From positions 1 through 6,501 of the forward strand of contig JAJYAR010000168.1 in the NCBI GenBank assembly GCA_021779435.1: 6,501 nucleotides of DNA, written 5' to 3'. Shown here piece after piece: positions 1-6,111 of this stretch. Every line of letters starts with the position of its first letter. Position 1 is the first letter of the stretch. The DNA is from a bacterium (GTDB taxonomy: Bacteria; Verrucomicrobiota; Verrucomicrobiae; JAJYAR01). A model generated the notes under the pieces. The model had not been told where the DNA came from. It worked only from the letters and a program-made list of their open reading frames with translations, and did not search any database. The translations under genes and the position numbers were made by a program.

Positions 1-60
1 TGTGGGGGTTACGACGCAAGCATATCCCGGCATCCTGGTATGCCCTGAGGGAGGTGGCGG
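1..60 (+). other. Upstream leader, possible end of a preceding gene
   Basis: This short stretch precedes the first complete gene. Two plus-strand frames could hold the C-terminal tail of an upstream gene: one stops at TGA 46-48, and the other runs on to TGA 62-64, which would overlap the next start as ATGA. Too little sequence is visible to choose between them or to recognise a product. I see no clear -35/-10 promoter or operator, so the operon promoter probably lies further upstream. Confidence 0.3.
49..55 (+). promoter_or_regulatory. Shine-Dalgarno site of the first alpha-subunit gene
   Basis: GGGAGGT ends five bases before the ATG at 61 and closely matches the anti-Shine-Dalgarno complement. 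It is the strongest ribosome binding site in the window and supports the start at 61. It suggests that the first gene is well translated on its own rather than depending only on coupling. Confidence 0.65.
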
Positions 61-1392
61 ATGAATCCCATATTCAGCGATCCAATCGCGACGGCCACGC
101 GGCACGACGCCGGTGGTTTGCGTTCCGTCAGTCGTCGCATTTTCACCGATCCCGGTATATTCGAAATGGAAATGGATAGGATCTGGGGTAAGGTCTGGGT
201 CTATCTCGCCCACGAAAGCCAGCTGCCGGCGACGGGCGACTTCGTGACGACATGGATCGGGCGCGTTCCGGTGATTGTGCATCGCGACAAGACCGGCGGC
301 ATCAACGCTTTCGCGAACGTATGCCCGCACCGCGGCGCGGCGCTGTGCCGAACCGCCAAGGGGAACGCCAGCAGCTTCGTTTGCCCCTTCCACGGCTGGA
401 CTTTCGCCGATGACGGCCGGCTCCTGGCGCCGATGAAGGAAAAGGGAGCCGGCTATCCGTCCGCTTTCGACAAGCGGGCGCTGGGGCTGCGGCGTATCCG
501 GCTCCAGGGTCATCGTGGGTTCCTGTTTGCGACCCTGAACGACGCAGCGGAGTCCCTGACCAACTATCTCGCCGAAAGCGCCGCGTTCATCGATCTGATC
601 GCCGACCAGGCGCCGAACGGAATCGAGGTGCTGAAAGGCCGGTCAACGTACACCTATAACGGCAACTGGAAGCTGCAGGTGGAGAACGGCGTCGACGGTT
701 ACCATGTCGATGCGGTTCACGCCAACTACGTGCAGATGATCAAGAATCGCGCCAGGCTCAACGCAGGGGCGGACGGCCTGAAGGTCATGGCGGTCGGCGA
801 TTTTACGCGCAACCGCGGTGGTTATTACGATCTTCGCAATGGCCATGGCGTCATTTGGACCGGTGTCACCAATCCGGCGGACCGTCCGATCCACTCGCGC
901 CGCGATGAACTGAATGCGCGCATCGGCAAGGAAAAGGCCGATTGGGTGGTGTTGCGCTCCCGCAATCTCGTCATCTATCCCAACGTTTTTCTGATGGATC
1001 AGATGAGCACGCAGATCCGGGTTGTCCGCCCGCTCGCCGTGGACAAGACCGAGGTGACGATCTACTGCTTCGCGCCGGTCGGCGAGCCGGCGGAGGATCG
1101 CGCGACGCGCCTCCGCCAGTACGAGGATTTCTTCAATGCCTCCGGCATGGCGACACCCGATGACCTGACCGAGTTCAACGCGGCGCAGAAAGGCTGCGGC
1201 GCCGCGAGCATCATGGGCTGGAGCGATCTTTCGCGCGGCGCGGCACACGAAATCGCAGGGGCCGATGATGTTGCCCGCGAACTGGGCATCGAGCCGATCA
1301 GCAGTGGTGCCACCGTCGCGGACGAGGGCATCTTCGTGGCGCAGCATGAGCGCTGGGCAGCGCTGATGGGCGCCAACGGCGGAGTGCGGTGA
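61..1392 (+). CDS. BenA/XylX-type Rieske aromatic-ring dioxygenase, alpha subunit
   Basis: Large catalytic subunit of a cytoplasmic ring-hydroxylating oxygenase, which inserts O2 into a ring using electrons from a separate reductase. The 443 residues match the usual family length. The N-terminal Rieske [2Fe-2S] domain has C88-x-H90 and C108-x2-H111. The C-terminal mononuclear-iron domain has D212 (inter-subunit electron bridge), H215 and H220, with D367 or D368 as the carboxylate ligand. Several blocks are typical of benzoate/toluate 1,2-dioxygenase (BenA/XylX/AntA), from memory: YLAHESQ at 48-54, STYTYNGNWKL at 195-205, RSRNLVIYPNVFLMDQ at 299-314 and QYEDFFNASGMATPDDL at 353-369. Family enzymes convert an aromatic carboxylate to a 1-carboxy-cis-diol. 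Pocket-region residues after D212 differ from BenA (VHANY rather than VHWNY), so benzoate itself may not be the substrate. The start at 61 has a strong ribosome binding site. The stop overlaps the beta-subunit start by one base. I am sure of the family, not of the substrate. Confidence 0.94.
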   Translation: MNPIFSDPIATATRHDAGGLRSVSRRIFTDPGIFEMEMDRIWGKVWVYLAHESQLPATGDFVTTWIGRVPVIVHRDKTGGINAFANVCPHRGAALCRTAKGNASSFVCPFHGWTFADDGRLLAPMKEKGAGYPSAFDKRALGLRRIRLQGHRGFLFATLNDAAESLTNYLAESAAFIDLIADQAPNGIEVLKGRSTYTYNGNWKLQVENGVDGYHVDAVHANYVQMIKNRARLNAGADGLKVMAVGDFTRNRGGYYDLRNGHGVIWTGVTNPADRPIHSRRDELNARIGKEKADWVVLRSRNLVIYPNVFLMDQMSTQIRVVRPLAVDKTEVTIYCFAPVGEPAEDRATRLRQYEDFFNASGMATPDDLTEFNAAQKGCGAASIMGWSDLSRGAAHEIAGADDVARELGIEPISSGATVADEGIFVAQHERWAALMGANGGVR

Positions 1393-1889
1393 TGCCGGGG
1401 GATACTGACCTGACCGGTGCGGTTACGCACCTCCTGTACCAGGAGGCCGCATGTCTGGACGAGCAGCGGTGGGACGACTGGCTGGCGCTGTTCGACCGGG
1501 ACGTGGAATACTGGCTTCCGGCCTGGGACAGCGAGCATGAGACGACCAGGGATCCCGGCAACGAAGTCTCGCTGATGTATTACAACGGGCGGTCCGGGCT
1601 CGAGGACCGCGTCTTCCGGCTGCGCACCGGCCGGTCATCGGCTTCGACGCCGCTGCCACGGACCTGCCATATGGTCAGCAACATCATGGTGAGCCCGTCA
1701 GCCGACGGCACCTGCGCGGTCAAGGCCAACTGGGTGACGCATCTGTATCGCGCGGGCGAGAGCACGCATTACTTCGGACGGTACGAATATCTTCTGGTCC
1801 CGGCCGGCGGAGGCTGGCGGATCGCAAAAAAGAAAATCTTGCTGCTCAACGACTACATCGTTACCGTCCTGGACATCTACAGTGTCTGA
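1392..1889 (+). CDS. BenB/XylY-type ring-hydroxylating dioxygenase, beta subunit
   Basis: Small subunit of the oxygenase encoded by the preceding gene. It is a SnoaL/NTF2-like cone-fold protein that builds the alpha3beta3 hexamer and carries no metal centre. The 165 residues fit the family. BenB-like blocks include the early WDDWLALFD and YWLPAWDS segments, then SGLEDRVFRL (near residues 64-73), a RT-H--SNI block near 95-102, and the C-terminal KKKILLLNDYI and LDIY motifs, which are typical of this family from memory. The ATG at 1392 shares its A with the upstream TGA (TGATG), and GGAG at 1381-1384 lies seven bases before it. A GTG at 1389 would add one residue but leaves only four bases of spacing. 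The tight overlap implies translational coupling to give equal amounts of alpha and beta. The last eight bases overlap the dehydrogenase gene. Confidence 0.92.
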   Translation: MPGDTDLTGAVTHLLYQEAACLDEQRWDDWLALFDRDVEYWLPAWDSEHETTRDPGNEVSLMYYNGRSGLEDRVFRLRTGRSSASTPLPRTCHMVSNIMVSPSADGTCAVKANWVTHLYRAGESTHYFGRYEYLLVPAGGGWRIAKKKILLLNDYIVTVLDIYSV

Positions 1890-3009
1890 CACCGTCGCCG
1901 ACACCTCATCGGGCATGCTGGCGCTGACCAAGGCGCGACCGGGCCTCGGCGGCTTGGCGCTGGACCGGATTGCCGCCCCGCCGCGCCCCGGTTCCGGGCA
2001 GGTTCTGCTCCGCGTGCTCGCCGCGGGCATCTGCGGGACCGACATCCACATCTATAAATGGGGCAGCTTCGCACACCGGATGCGGCTGCCCACCGTGCTG
2101 GGCCATGAGATGTGCGGCGTGGTCGAAGCCGTGGGGGCCGGCGTGACGCGGGTGGCGCCGGGGGCGCGCGTCAGTGTGGAAAGCCACGTGCCCTGCGGCA
2201 GCTGCTACACATGCCACCGCGGCTGGAGCCATGTCTGTCCGAACACCCGTTATCCCGGCGTGGATTTCAACGGTGGCTTCGCCTCCCACGTGCTGCTGCC
2301 CGCGGCAATCTTGTGGCCCGTGCCGGACGGGATCTCCGATGACGTCGCGGCCATGATGGAACCGTTCGGGATTGCCGTGCATGCGAGCATGGAAGGAACC
2401 GGCGTCGCCGGCCAGAACGTCCTCATCGCAGGCTGCGGGCCGATCGGTTTGATGAACGTCGCCGTCGCGCACGCGCTTGGAGCGAACCGGATCATCGCGA
2501 CCGACGTCAACCCGATCCGGCTACGCACCGCGCTGGCGCTCGGGGCGGATCGGGCGATCGATGTTTCGGTGGACGACCCGAGTCCCGCGGTCGACGATCT
2601 TACCCGCGCCCAGGGCGTGGACGTGGCGATCGAATACTCCGGCCATTCGTCTTCGCTGCGCCTGGCGAGCGAGCTGCTCGCGAACGGCGGCGAACTTCGC
2701 CTAGTTGGCGTGCCCGAAGGCGATGTGGGTCTGGATCTCACAAGCTGGCTGCTGAAGGGCGTCACGGTTCGCAATATCCACGGCCGCCGCCTGTTCGCAT
2801 CGTGGGAACAGGGGACCCGGCTGCTGCTCGACAAGCAGGTCGATATCCGTTCCCTCGTGAGCCACAGGCTGCCGCTCGTGAACGGCCTTGCCGGGTTCGA
2901 TGCCGTGCTTGCCGGGCTTGCCCTGAAGGTTCTGCTTGTGCCCGGGGACGGGCCACCGATTGCCGCCACCGCGCGGCATGAGAACGCCAGAAAGGACAAG
3001 GCACCATGA
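1882..3009 (+). CDS. Zinc-dependent medium-chain dehydrogenase, threonine/polyol dehydrogenase type
   Basis: Cytoplasmic NAD(P)-dependent alcohol dehydrogenase of the MDR superfamily. From the GTG at 1882, the catalytic-zinc and proton-relay residues are C51, T53, H56, H75-E76 and E160. The structural-zinc lobe has C105, C108, C111 and C119. The Rossmann motif GCGPIG is at 184-189, and D208 at the end of the next strand favours NAD+. The GICGTDIHIYKW block (49-60) and a late GRR segment closely resemble L-threonine 3-dehydrogenase and 2,3-butanediol/sorbitol dehydrogenases. Lying between two dioxygenases, it more likely oxidises a pathway diol or secondary alcohol than threonine (inference). 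Benzoate-type operons normally use a short-chain dehydrogenase for this step. The GTG start overlaps the beta gene by eight bases but has no clear Shine-Dalgarno site. The ATG at 1915 (364 residues) fits the family N-terminus (M-x-A-L) better and is a serious alternative. The C-terminal tail beyond about residue 353 is extra and unstructured-looking. Confidence 0.9.
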   Translation: MSDTVADTSSGMLALTKARPGLGGLALDRIAAPPRPGSGQVLLRVLAAGICGTDIHIYKWGSFAHRMRLPTVLGHEMCGVVEAVGAGVTRVAPGARVSVESHVPCGSCYTCHRGWSHVCPNTRYPGVDFNGGFASHVLLPAAILWPVPDGISDDVAAMMEPFGIAVHASMEGTGVAGQNVLIAGCGPIGLMNVAVAHALGANRIIATDVNPIRLRTALALGADRAIDVSVDDPSPAVDDLTRAQGVDVAIEYSGHSSSLRLASELLANGGELRLVGVPEGDVGLDLTSWLLKGVTVRNIHGRRLFASWEQGTRLLLDKQVDIRSLVSHRLPLVNGLAGFDAVLAGLALKVLLVPGDGPPIAATARHENARKDKAP

Positions 3010-4304
3010 ACGCGATTGACAGCCGGGCGATCCATGCCGCGGGCCAGCCCGGTGACCTCGATATCTCGTCGCTGATCGAGCCTGATCGTATTCATGGCAG
3101 CCTGTACACCGATGCCGCGGTGTTCGAGGCGGAGATGACGCGGATCTTCTATGGCGGCTGGGTCTTCGTCGGGCATGATTCGGAAGTGCCAACCGCGGGC
3201 GAGTACGTTCGGCGCACGTTGGGGCGGGAAGAAGTGCTGATGGTGCGCCAGCGTGACGGCCGCGTCGCGGTGCTGGCGAACCGCTGCGCGCATCGCGGCA
3301 ACATGCTGTGCATCAGGAATCATGGCAAGGAGCGCTATCTCACCTGCGCCTATCACGGTTGGGTCTATGACCTGGAGGGCGCGCTGAAGGACGTGCCCTA
3401 TCCCGGCGGATTCCCCAAGGATAAATCGGAGTTTCGGCTGCGCTCTCTCCGCGTGGAAAGCTATCGCGGGTTTGTGTTCGCAACGTTCAACGAAGCCGCT
3501 CCCCCGTTACAGGAACATCTCGGCCGCGCCATCGCCCTGATCGATCGCGCTTGCGACATGTCGCCGACCGGCCGCATAAAGCTCTCGGCCGGCTGGGTAA
3601 AGCAGCGCTTCTACGCGAACTGGAAGATGCTGCCGGAAAACGATACCGATGGCTACCACGTCAACGACGTTCATGCCTCGTTCGCCCAGGTGATCAATTC
3701 GCAGTATGACGGCGCAGCGATCGCCCCGGAGGCTGACCTCAAGTCCGAGGCGAGGGACTGGGGCAACGGCCACACCGAACTGGATTTCGCTCCTTCCTAT
3801 ACGACCTACCTCAAATGGCTCAACGTCACCCCGGACCGGTTCCCGCAGTACATCGCGCAGATGAAGTCTGCCTATGGCGAGGACACGGGTGACCGCATCC
3901 TGCGCCAGGGACCGCCACATGCGGTGATCTTCCCGAATCTGTTCCTTGGCGAGATGAATATCGTCATCTTCCAACCGATCAGCGCCAACGAGTGCGTCCA
4001 GTGGCATACCCCGATGTTGCTCGAGGATGTTCCCGAGGAGCTCAACCGGCGCATCATCCGCAACTCGGAAGCGGCGATGGGTCCATCGGCCTTTCTGCTC
4101 GCCGACGACAGTGTGATCTCGGAACGACAGCAGATGGTGCTGCGGGATCGCGCGGACTGGCTCGATTTGTCGCGCGGACTGAACCGTGAGCGGGTCGATG
4201 CGGCGGGCGTCCTGATCGGGCACGTGACCGACGAAGGAACCAATCGCGGCTTCTGGCGGCATTACAGGAAGGTCATGGCCCCCCCTCGGACGGCCGAGGC
4301 GTGA
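3006..4304 (+). CDS. Second Rieske ring-hydroxylating oxygenase, alpha subunit
   Basis: Catalytic subunit of a second Rieske non-heme iron oxygenase. The Rieske domain has C94-x-H96 and C114-x2-H117. The catalytic domain has N205, D215 (electron bridge), H218 and H223, with D367 or D368 (within LLADDSV) as the likely third iron ligand. All cofactor residues are intact and 432 residues is full length. It is not a duplicate of the first alpha subunit: the BenA-specific blocks are absent, and it has a different signature ([10 protein letters not shown] at 51-60, PENDTDGYH at 210-218). It resembles the broad, poorly characterised group of alpha subunits annotated generically as aromatic ring-hydroxylating dioxygenases. 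Whether it acts as mono- or dioxygenase, and on what, cannot be told. The ATG overlaps the dehydrogenase stop as ATGA (3006-3009), with AAAGGA at 2991-2996 upstream, so translation is probably coupled. Confidence 0.93.
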   Translation: MNAIDSRAIHAAGQPGDLDISSLIEPDRIHGSLYTDAAVFEAEMTRIFYGGWVFVGHDSEVPTAGEYVRRTLGREEVLMVRQRDGRVAVLANRCAHRGNMLCIRNHGKERYLTCAYHGWVYDLEGALKDVPYPGGFPKDKSEFRLRSLRVESYRGFVFATFNEAAPPLQEHLGRAIALIDRACDMSPTGRIKLSAGWVKQRFYANWKMLPENDTDGYHVNDVHASFAQVINSQYDGAAIAPEADLKSEARDWGNGHTELDFAPSYTTYLKWLNVTPDRFPQYIAQMKSAYGEDTGDRILRQGPPHAVIFPNLFLGEMNIVIFQPISANECVQWHTPMLLEDVPEELNRRIIRNSEAAMGPSAFLLADDSVISERQQMVLRDRADWLDLSRGLNRERVDAAGVLIGHVTDEGTNRGFWRHYRKVMAPPRTAEA

Positions 4305-4362
4305 CAGCGTCGGCGCCGGTATCGGCTGGCGGATATCCGTGAGTTCGAGTGGGAGGGACGAG
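4305..4362 (+). other. Only intergenic gap of the operon (58 nt)
   Basis: This is the only spacing above 14 nt between genes in the window. It contains a short palindrome, GGATATCC (4331-4338), and the ribosome binding site of the next gene. I see no GC hairpin with a T-tract and no convincing promoter boxes. An in-frame GTG at 4339 would shorten the gap to 34 nt, but it has no ribosome binding site. A weak internal promoter or mRNA-processing site is possible but unsupported. Confidence 0.4.
4351..4357 (+). promoter_or_regulatory. Shine-Dalgarno site that decides the second beta-subunit start
   Basis: GGGAGGG lies five bases before the ATG at 4363. It supports that ATG over the in-frame GTG at 4339, which has no purine-rich element at suitable distance and would put this site inside the coding sequence. 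Confidence 0.6.
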
Positions 4363-4899
4363 ATGAGAGCAACCGAAAATCCCGCGGTCGCCGCCGGTCA
4401 GGCGGGCGCTGTGAGGCTGGAAGAATACCACGAGATCTGCGGCTTCCTCTACATGGAAGCACGCCTCGCCGACGAATCCTGCTACGCCGAATGGGAGGCG
4501 CTGGTCGAGGACGACATGGTTTACTGGGTCCCGCGCGGCGAGGGCGATTATGACATGGACAAGCAAGTCTCGATCACGGCGGATAACCGGCCGCGGCTGC
4601 GTACCCGCATCGCCCAGCTGGCGACCGGCAAGCGCCATGCCCAGGTGCCGGTTTCCTACATGCGCCGGATAATCAGCAACATCGAGGCATTCCCCCACCC
4701 GGCCGGGGGCTACCGGGTGCTGTCGAACTTCGTCCTCTACGAATTGCGGCGCTCATCGACACGGACCATCGAAATCTGGCCCGGCCGGATCGAGCATCAC
4801 CTGCGCCGCCGCGCCGACGGTTCGCTCGGCATGTTCTTCAAGAAGGTGGTTCTCATCAACGGGGACGAGGCGGTTCCCAGCCTGGCCTTCATTATCTGA
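4363..4899 (+). CDS. Second ring-hydroxylating oxygenase, beta subunit
   Basis: Small structural subunit (SnoaL/NTF2-like fold), evidently the partner of the preceding alpha subunit. The 178 residues are normal for the family. Supporting features are an N-terminal helical region with [10 protein letters not shown], a MVYWVP strand, the basic [13 protein letters not shown] segment followed by a [10 protein letters not shown] strand (in most beta subunits this is an R-x2-SN block), and a C-terminal [12 protein letters not shown] strand matching the K-K-V-x-L-x-N motif. It diverges clearly from the first beta subunit: there is no GLEDRVFR block and the C-terminus is different, so the two oxygenases are not a recent tandem duplication. 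No catalytic residues are expected. The start is ATG 4363 because of the strong upstream GGGAGGG; the alternative GTG 4339 adds eight residues. The gene ends seven bases before the thiolase-like gene, whose ribosome binding site (GAGG, 4898-4901) overlaps this stop codon. Confidence 0.9.
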   Translation: MRATENPAVAAGQAGAVRLEEYHEICGFLYMEARLADESCYAEWEALVEDDMVYWVPRGEGDYDMDKQVSITADNRPRLRTRIAQLATGKRHAQVPVSYMRRIISNIEAFPHPAGGYRVLSNFVLYELRRSSTRTIEIWPGRIEHHLRRRADGSLGMFFKKVVLINGDEAVPSLAFII

Positions 4900-4906
4900 G
4901 GCCGCG

Positions 4907-6097
4907 ATGACCGGGCACAGAGCGAAGGGCGACGCGCTGGGCGCCATCAGCGGCCTTGGCTTCAGTGAGATGTCGCGCCAACCCATCGGCACCATACGCG
5001 AACTCGCGGCGGCCGCCGTCACCGCCGCCATCGCCGATGCCGGTCTTACCGGGCAGGACATCGATGGGTTGCTGCTCAACAAGAGCCCCACGGCAGCCGC
5101 GGAGGAATTGCCGCTGTTGTTGCAGAATGATCTCGGTTTGCGCGACCTCGGCCTGCTCGCCGCTCTTGACTCGGAGGGCTCGACCGCGGTACAGATGGTA
5201 CAGTACGCGGCGCTCGCCGTGCGTCATGGGCTGGCCAGGGCGGTTGCCTGCGTCTTCGCCGACACGCCGGTCAGGGGCAAGGGCGCCGGCGACAGCTTCG
5301 CCCTGGCAATGCCGCTGACCGGCGTTGAAAGCTGGGAGATGCGCCAGGGCTTCATCGGCGCGGTCGCGGCCTACGCCATGGCGGCGCGTCGCCACATGGC
5401 GGTCTATGGTACGACCCAGGAGCAATTCGGCGCCTATGCACTCGCCTGCCGGCAATGGGCGGCGTTGAATCCGCGGGCGTTCCTGCGCAAGCCGCTCACG
5501 ATCGCGGAGTACCTCGCGTCTCCTTTCGTGGTCGAGCCGTTCCGGGTGCTTGATTGCTGCTTCCCGGTCAACGGGGCGATCGCGCTGGTGGTGACCTCGG
5601 CGGAGCGCGCCGGCGACGCGCCGCACCCGCCGGTGTTCATCCAGGGCATGGGTCAGGGACACCGCGGCCGCACCGGGCTGCGCGACGACGAACCGGAGCT
5701 TGTCACCGGCGCGATCCAGGCCGGCCAGACCGCCTTCCGCCACGCCGGCGTCACGGCGACCGACGTCACCCAGTGCCAGCTTTACGACGCGTTCTCCTAC
5801 GCCGGCATCATCAGCCTGGAAAGCTACGGTCTGTGCCCAAGCGGCGAGGGCGGCCGTTTCGTGGCCGACGGTCATACCAGGCCAAGCGGCCGGCTGCCGG
5901 TCAATACCGGAGGCGGCCATTTGTCCGGCTACTACCTGCAAGGCATGACGCCGCTGTCGGAGGCGGTGATCCAGGTGCGCGGGGTCGGCGGCACGCGGCA
6001 GGCCGAGCGTAACGACCTGGTTCTGGTCACGGGTAACGGCGGGTGTCTGGACTACCATGGCTGCCTGTTGGTCAGCCCGCATCGCACGCTTGGCTGA
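4907..6097 (+). CDS. Thiolase-fold protein lacking the catalytic cysteine (Ltp2/SCP-x-like)
   Basis: Thiolase-superfamily protein (396 residues) of the SCP-x/lipid-transfer, DUF35-associated type, probably acting on a CoA thioester in the cytoplasm. The thiolase-like layout is visible: an N-terminal helix with D51-I-D53-G, the nucleophile-turn region near 86-95, a C-terminal YDAF block (293-296), LCPSGEGG (309-316), NTGGGHLSG (333-341) and GNGG (376-379). The catalytic set is altered. Where thiolases have C-x-S-G this protein has D88-S-E-G91. The Asn/His of N-E-A-F or H-D-C-F is Y293. The GHP histidine motif is replaced by G341-Y-Y343. Classical thiolysis or Claisen condensation through a Cys acyl-enzyme is therefore unlikely. 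By my alignment Y293 and Y343 sit where the steroid side-chain aldolase Ltp2 has its essential tyrosines, which suggests retro-aldol C-C cleavage (inference). An acyltransferase or structural role is an alternative. C380 lies next to the GNGG loop and could be a relocated thiol. The ATG at 4907 is preceded by GAGG. The DUF35 gene follows after 14 nt. Confidence 0.85.
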   Translation: MTGHRAKGDALGAISGLGFSEMSRQPIGTIRELAAAAVTAAIADAGLTGQDIDGLLLNKSPTAAAEELPLLLQNDLGLRDLGLLAALDSEGSTAVQMVQYAALAVRHGLARAVACVFADTPVRGKGAGDSFALAMPLTGVESWEMRQGFIGAVAAYAMAARRHMAVYGTTQEQFGAYALACRQWAALNPRAFLRKPLTIAEYLASPFVVEPFRVLDCCFPVNGAIALVVTSAERAGDAPHPPVFIQGMGQGHRGRTGLRDDEPELVTGAIQAGQTAFRHAGVTATDVTQCQLYDAFSYAGIISLESYGLCPSGEGGRFVADGHTRPSGRLPVNTGGGHLSGYYLQGMTPLSEAVIQVRGVGGTRQAERNDLVLVTGNGGCLDYHGCLLVSPHRTLG

Positions 6098-6111
6098 ATG
6101 GGGGATCGCCG

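Noticed and set aside
40..48. ATG-CCC-TGA minimal open frame just before the first gene, considered as a leader peptide
   Set aside because: Two codons are too short to support a regulatory leader, and no attenuator-like hairpins accompany it.
2250..3356. 368-codon minus-strand open frame spanning the dehydrogenase/second alpha-subunit junction
   Set aside because: It runs across two well-supported genes, has low-complexity Ser/Pro/Arg composition, and has no recognisable domain; it is an antisense shadow.
3507..4262. 251-codon minus-strand open frame inside the second alpha subunit
   Set aside because: It is opposite a gene with full Rieske and iron motifs and has no motif of its own.
4331..4338. 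GGATATCC palindrome in the intergenic gap, considered as an operator
   Set aside because: An eight-base palindrome is easily found by chance, and no second copy or flanking promoter is visible.
4339..4362. GTG start adding eight residues to the second beta subunit
   Set aside because: There is no ribosome binding site before it, whereas a strong one precedes the ATG at 4363.
4892..6082. 396-codon open frame on the minus strand opposite the thiolase-like gene
   Set aside because: It mirrors a recognisable plus-strand gene, is rich in Arg/Ala/His/Gln as expected of antisense GC-rich DNA, and shows no family motif.
6043..6111. Upstream ATG extension of the DUF35 gene
   Set aside because: It lies almost wholly in the thiolase coding region in another frame, and the added residues do not resemble a DUF35 N-terminus; the GTG at 6112 gives the normal length.
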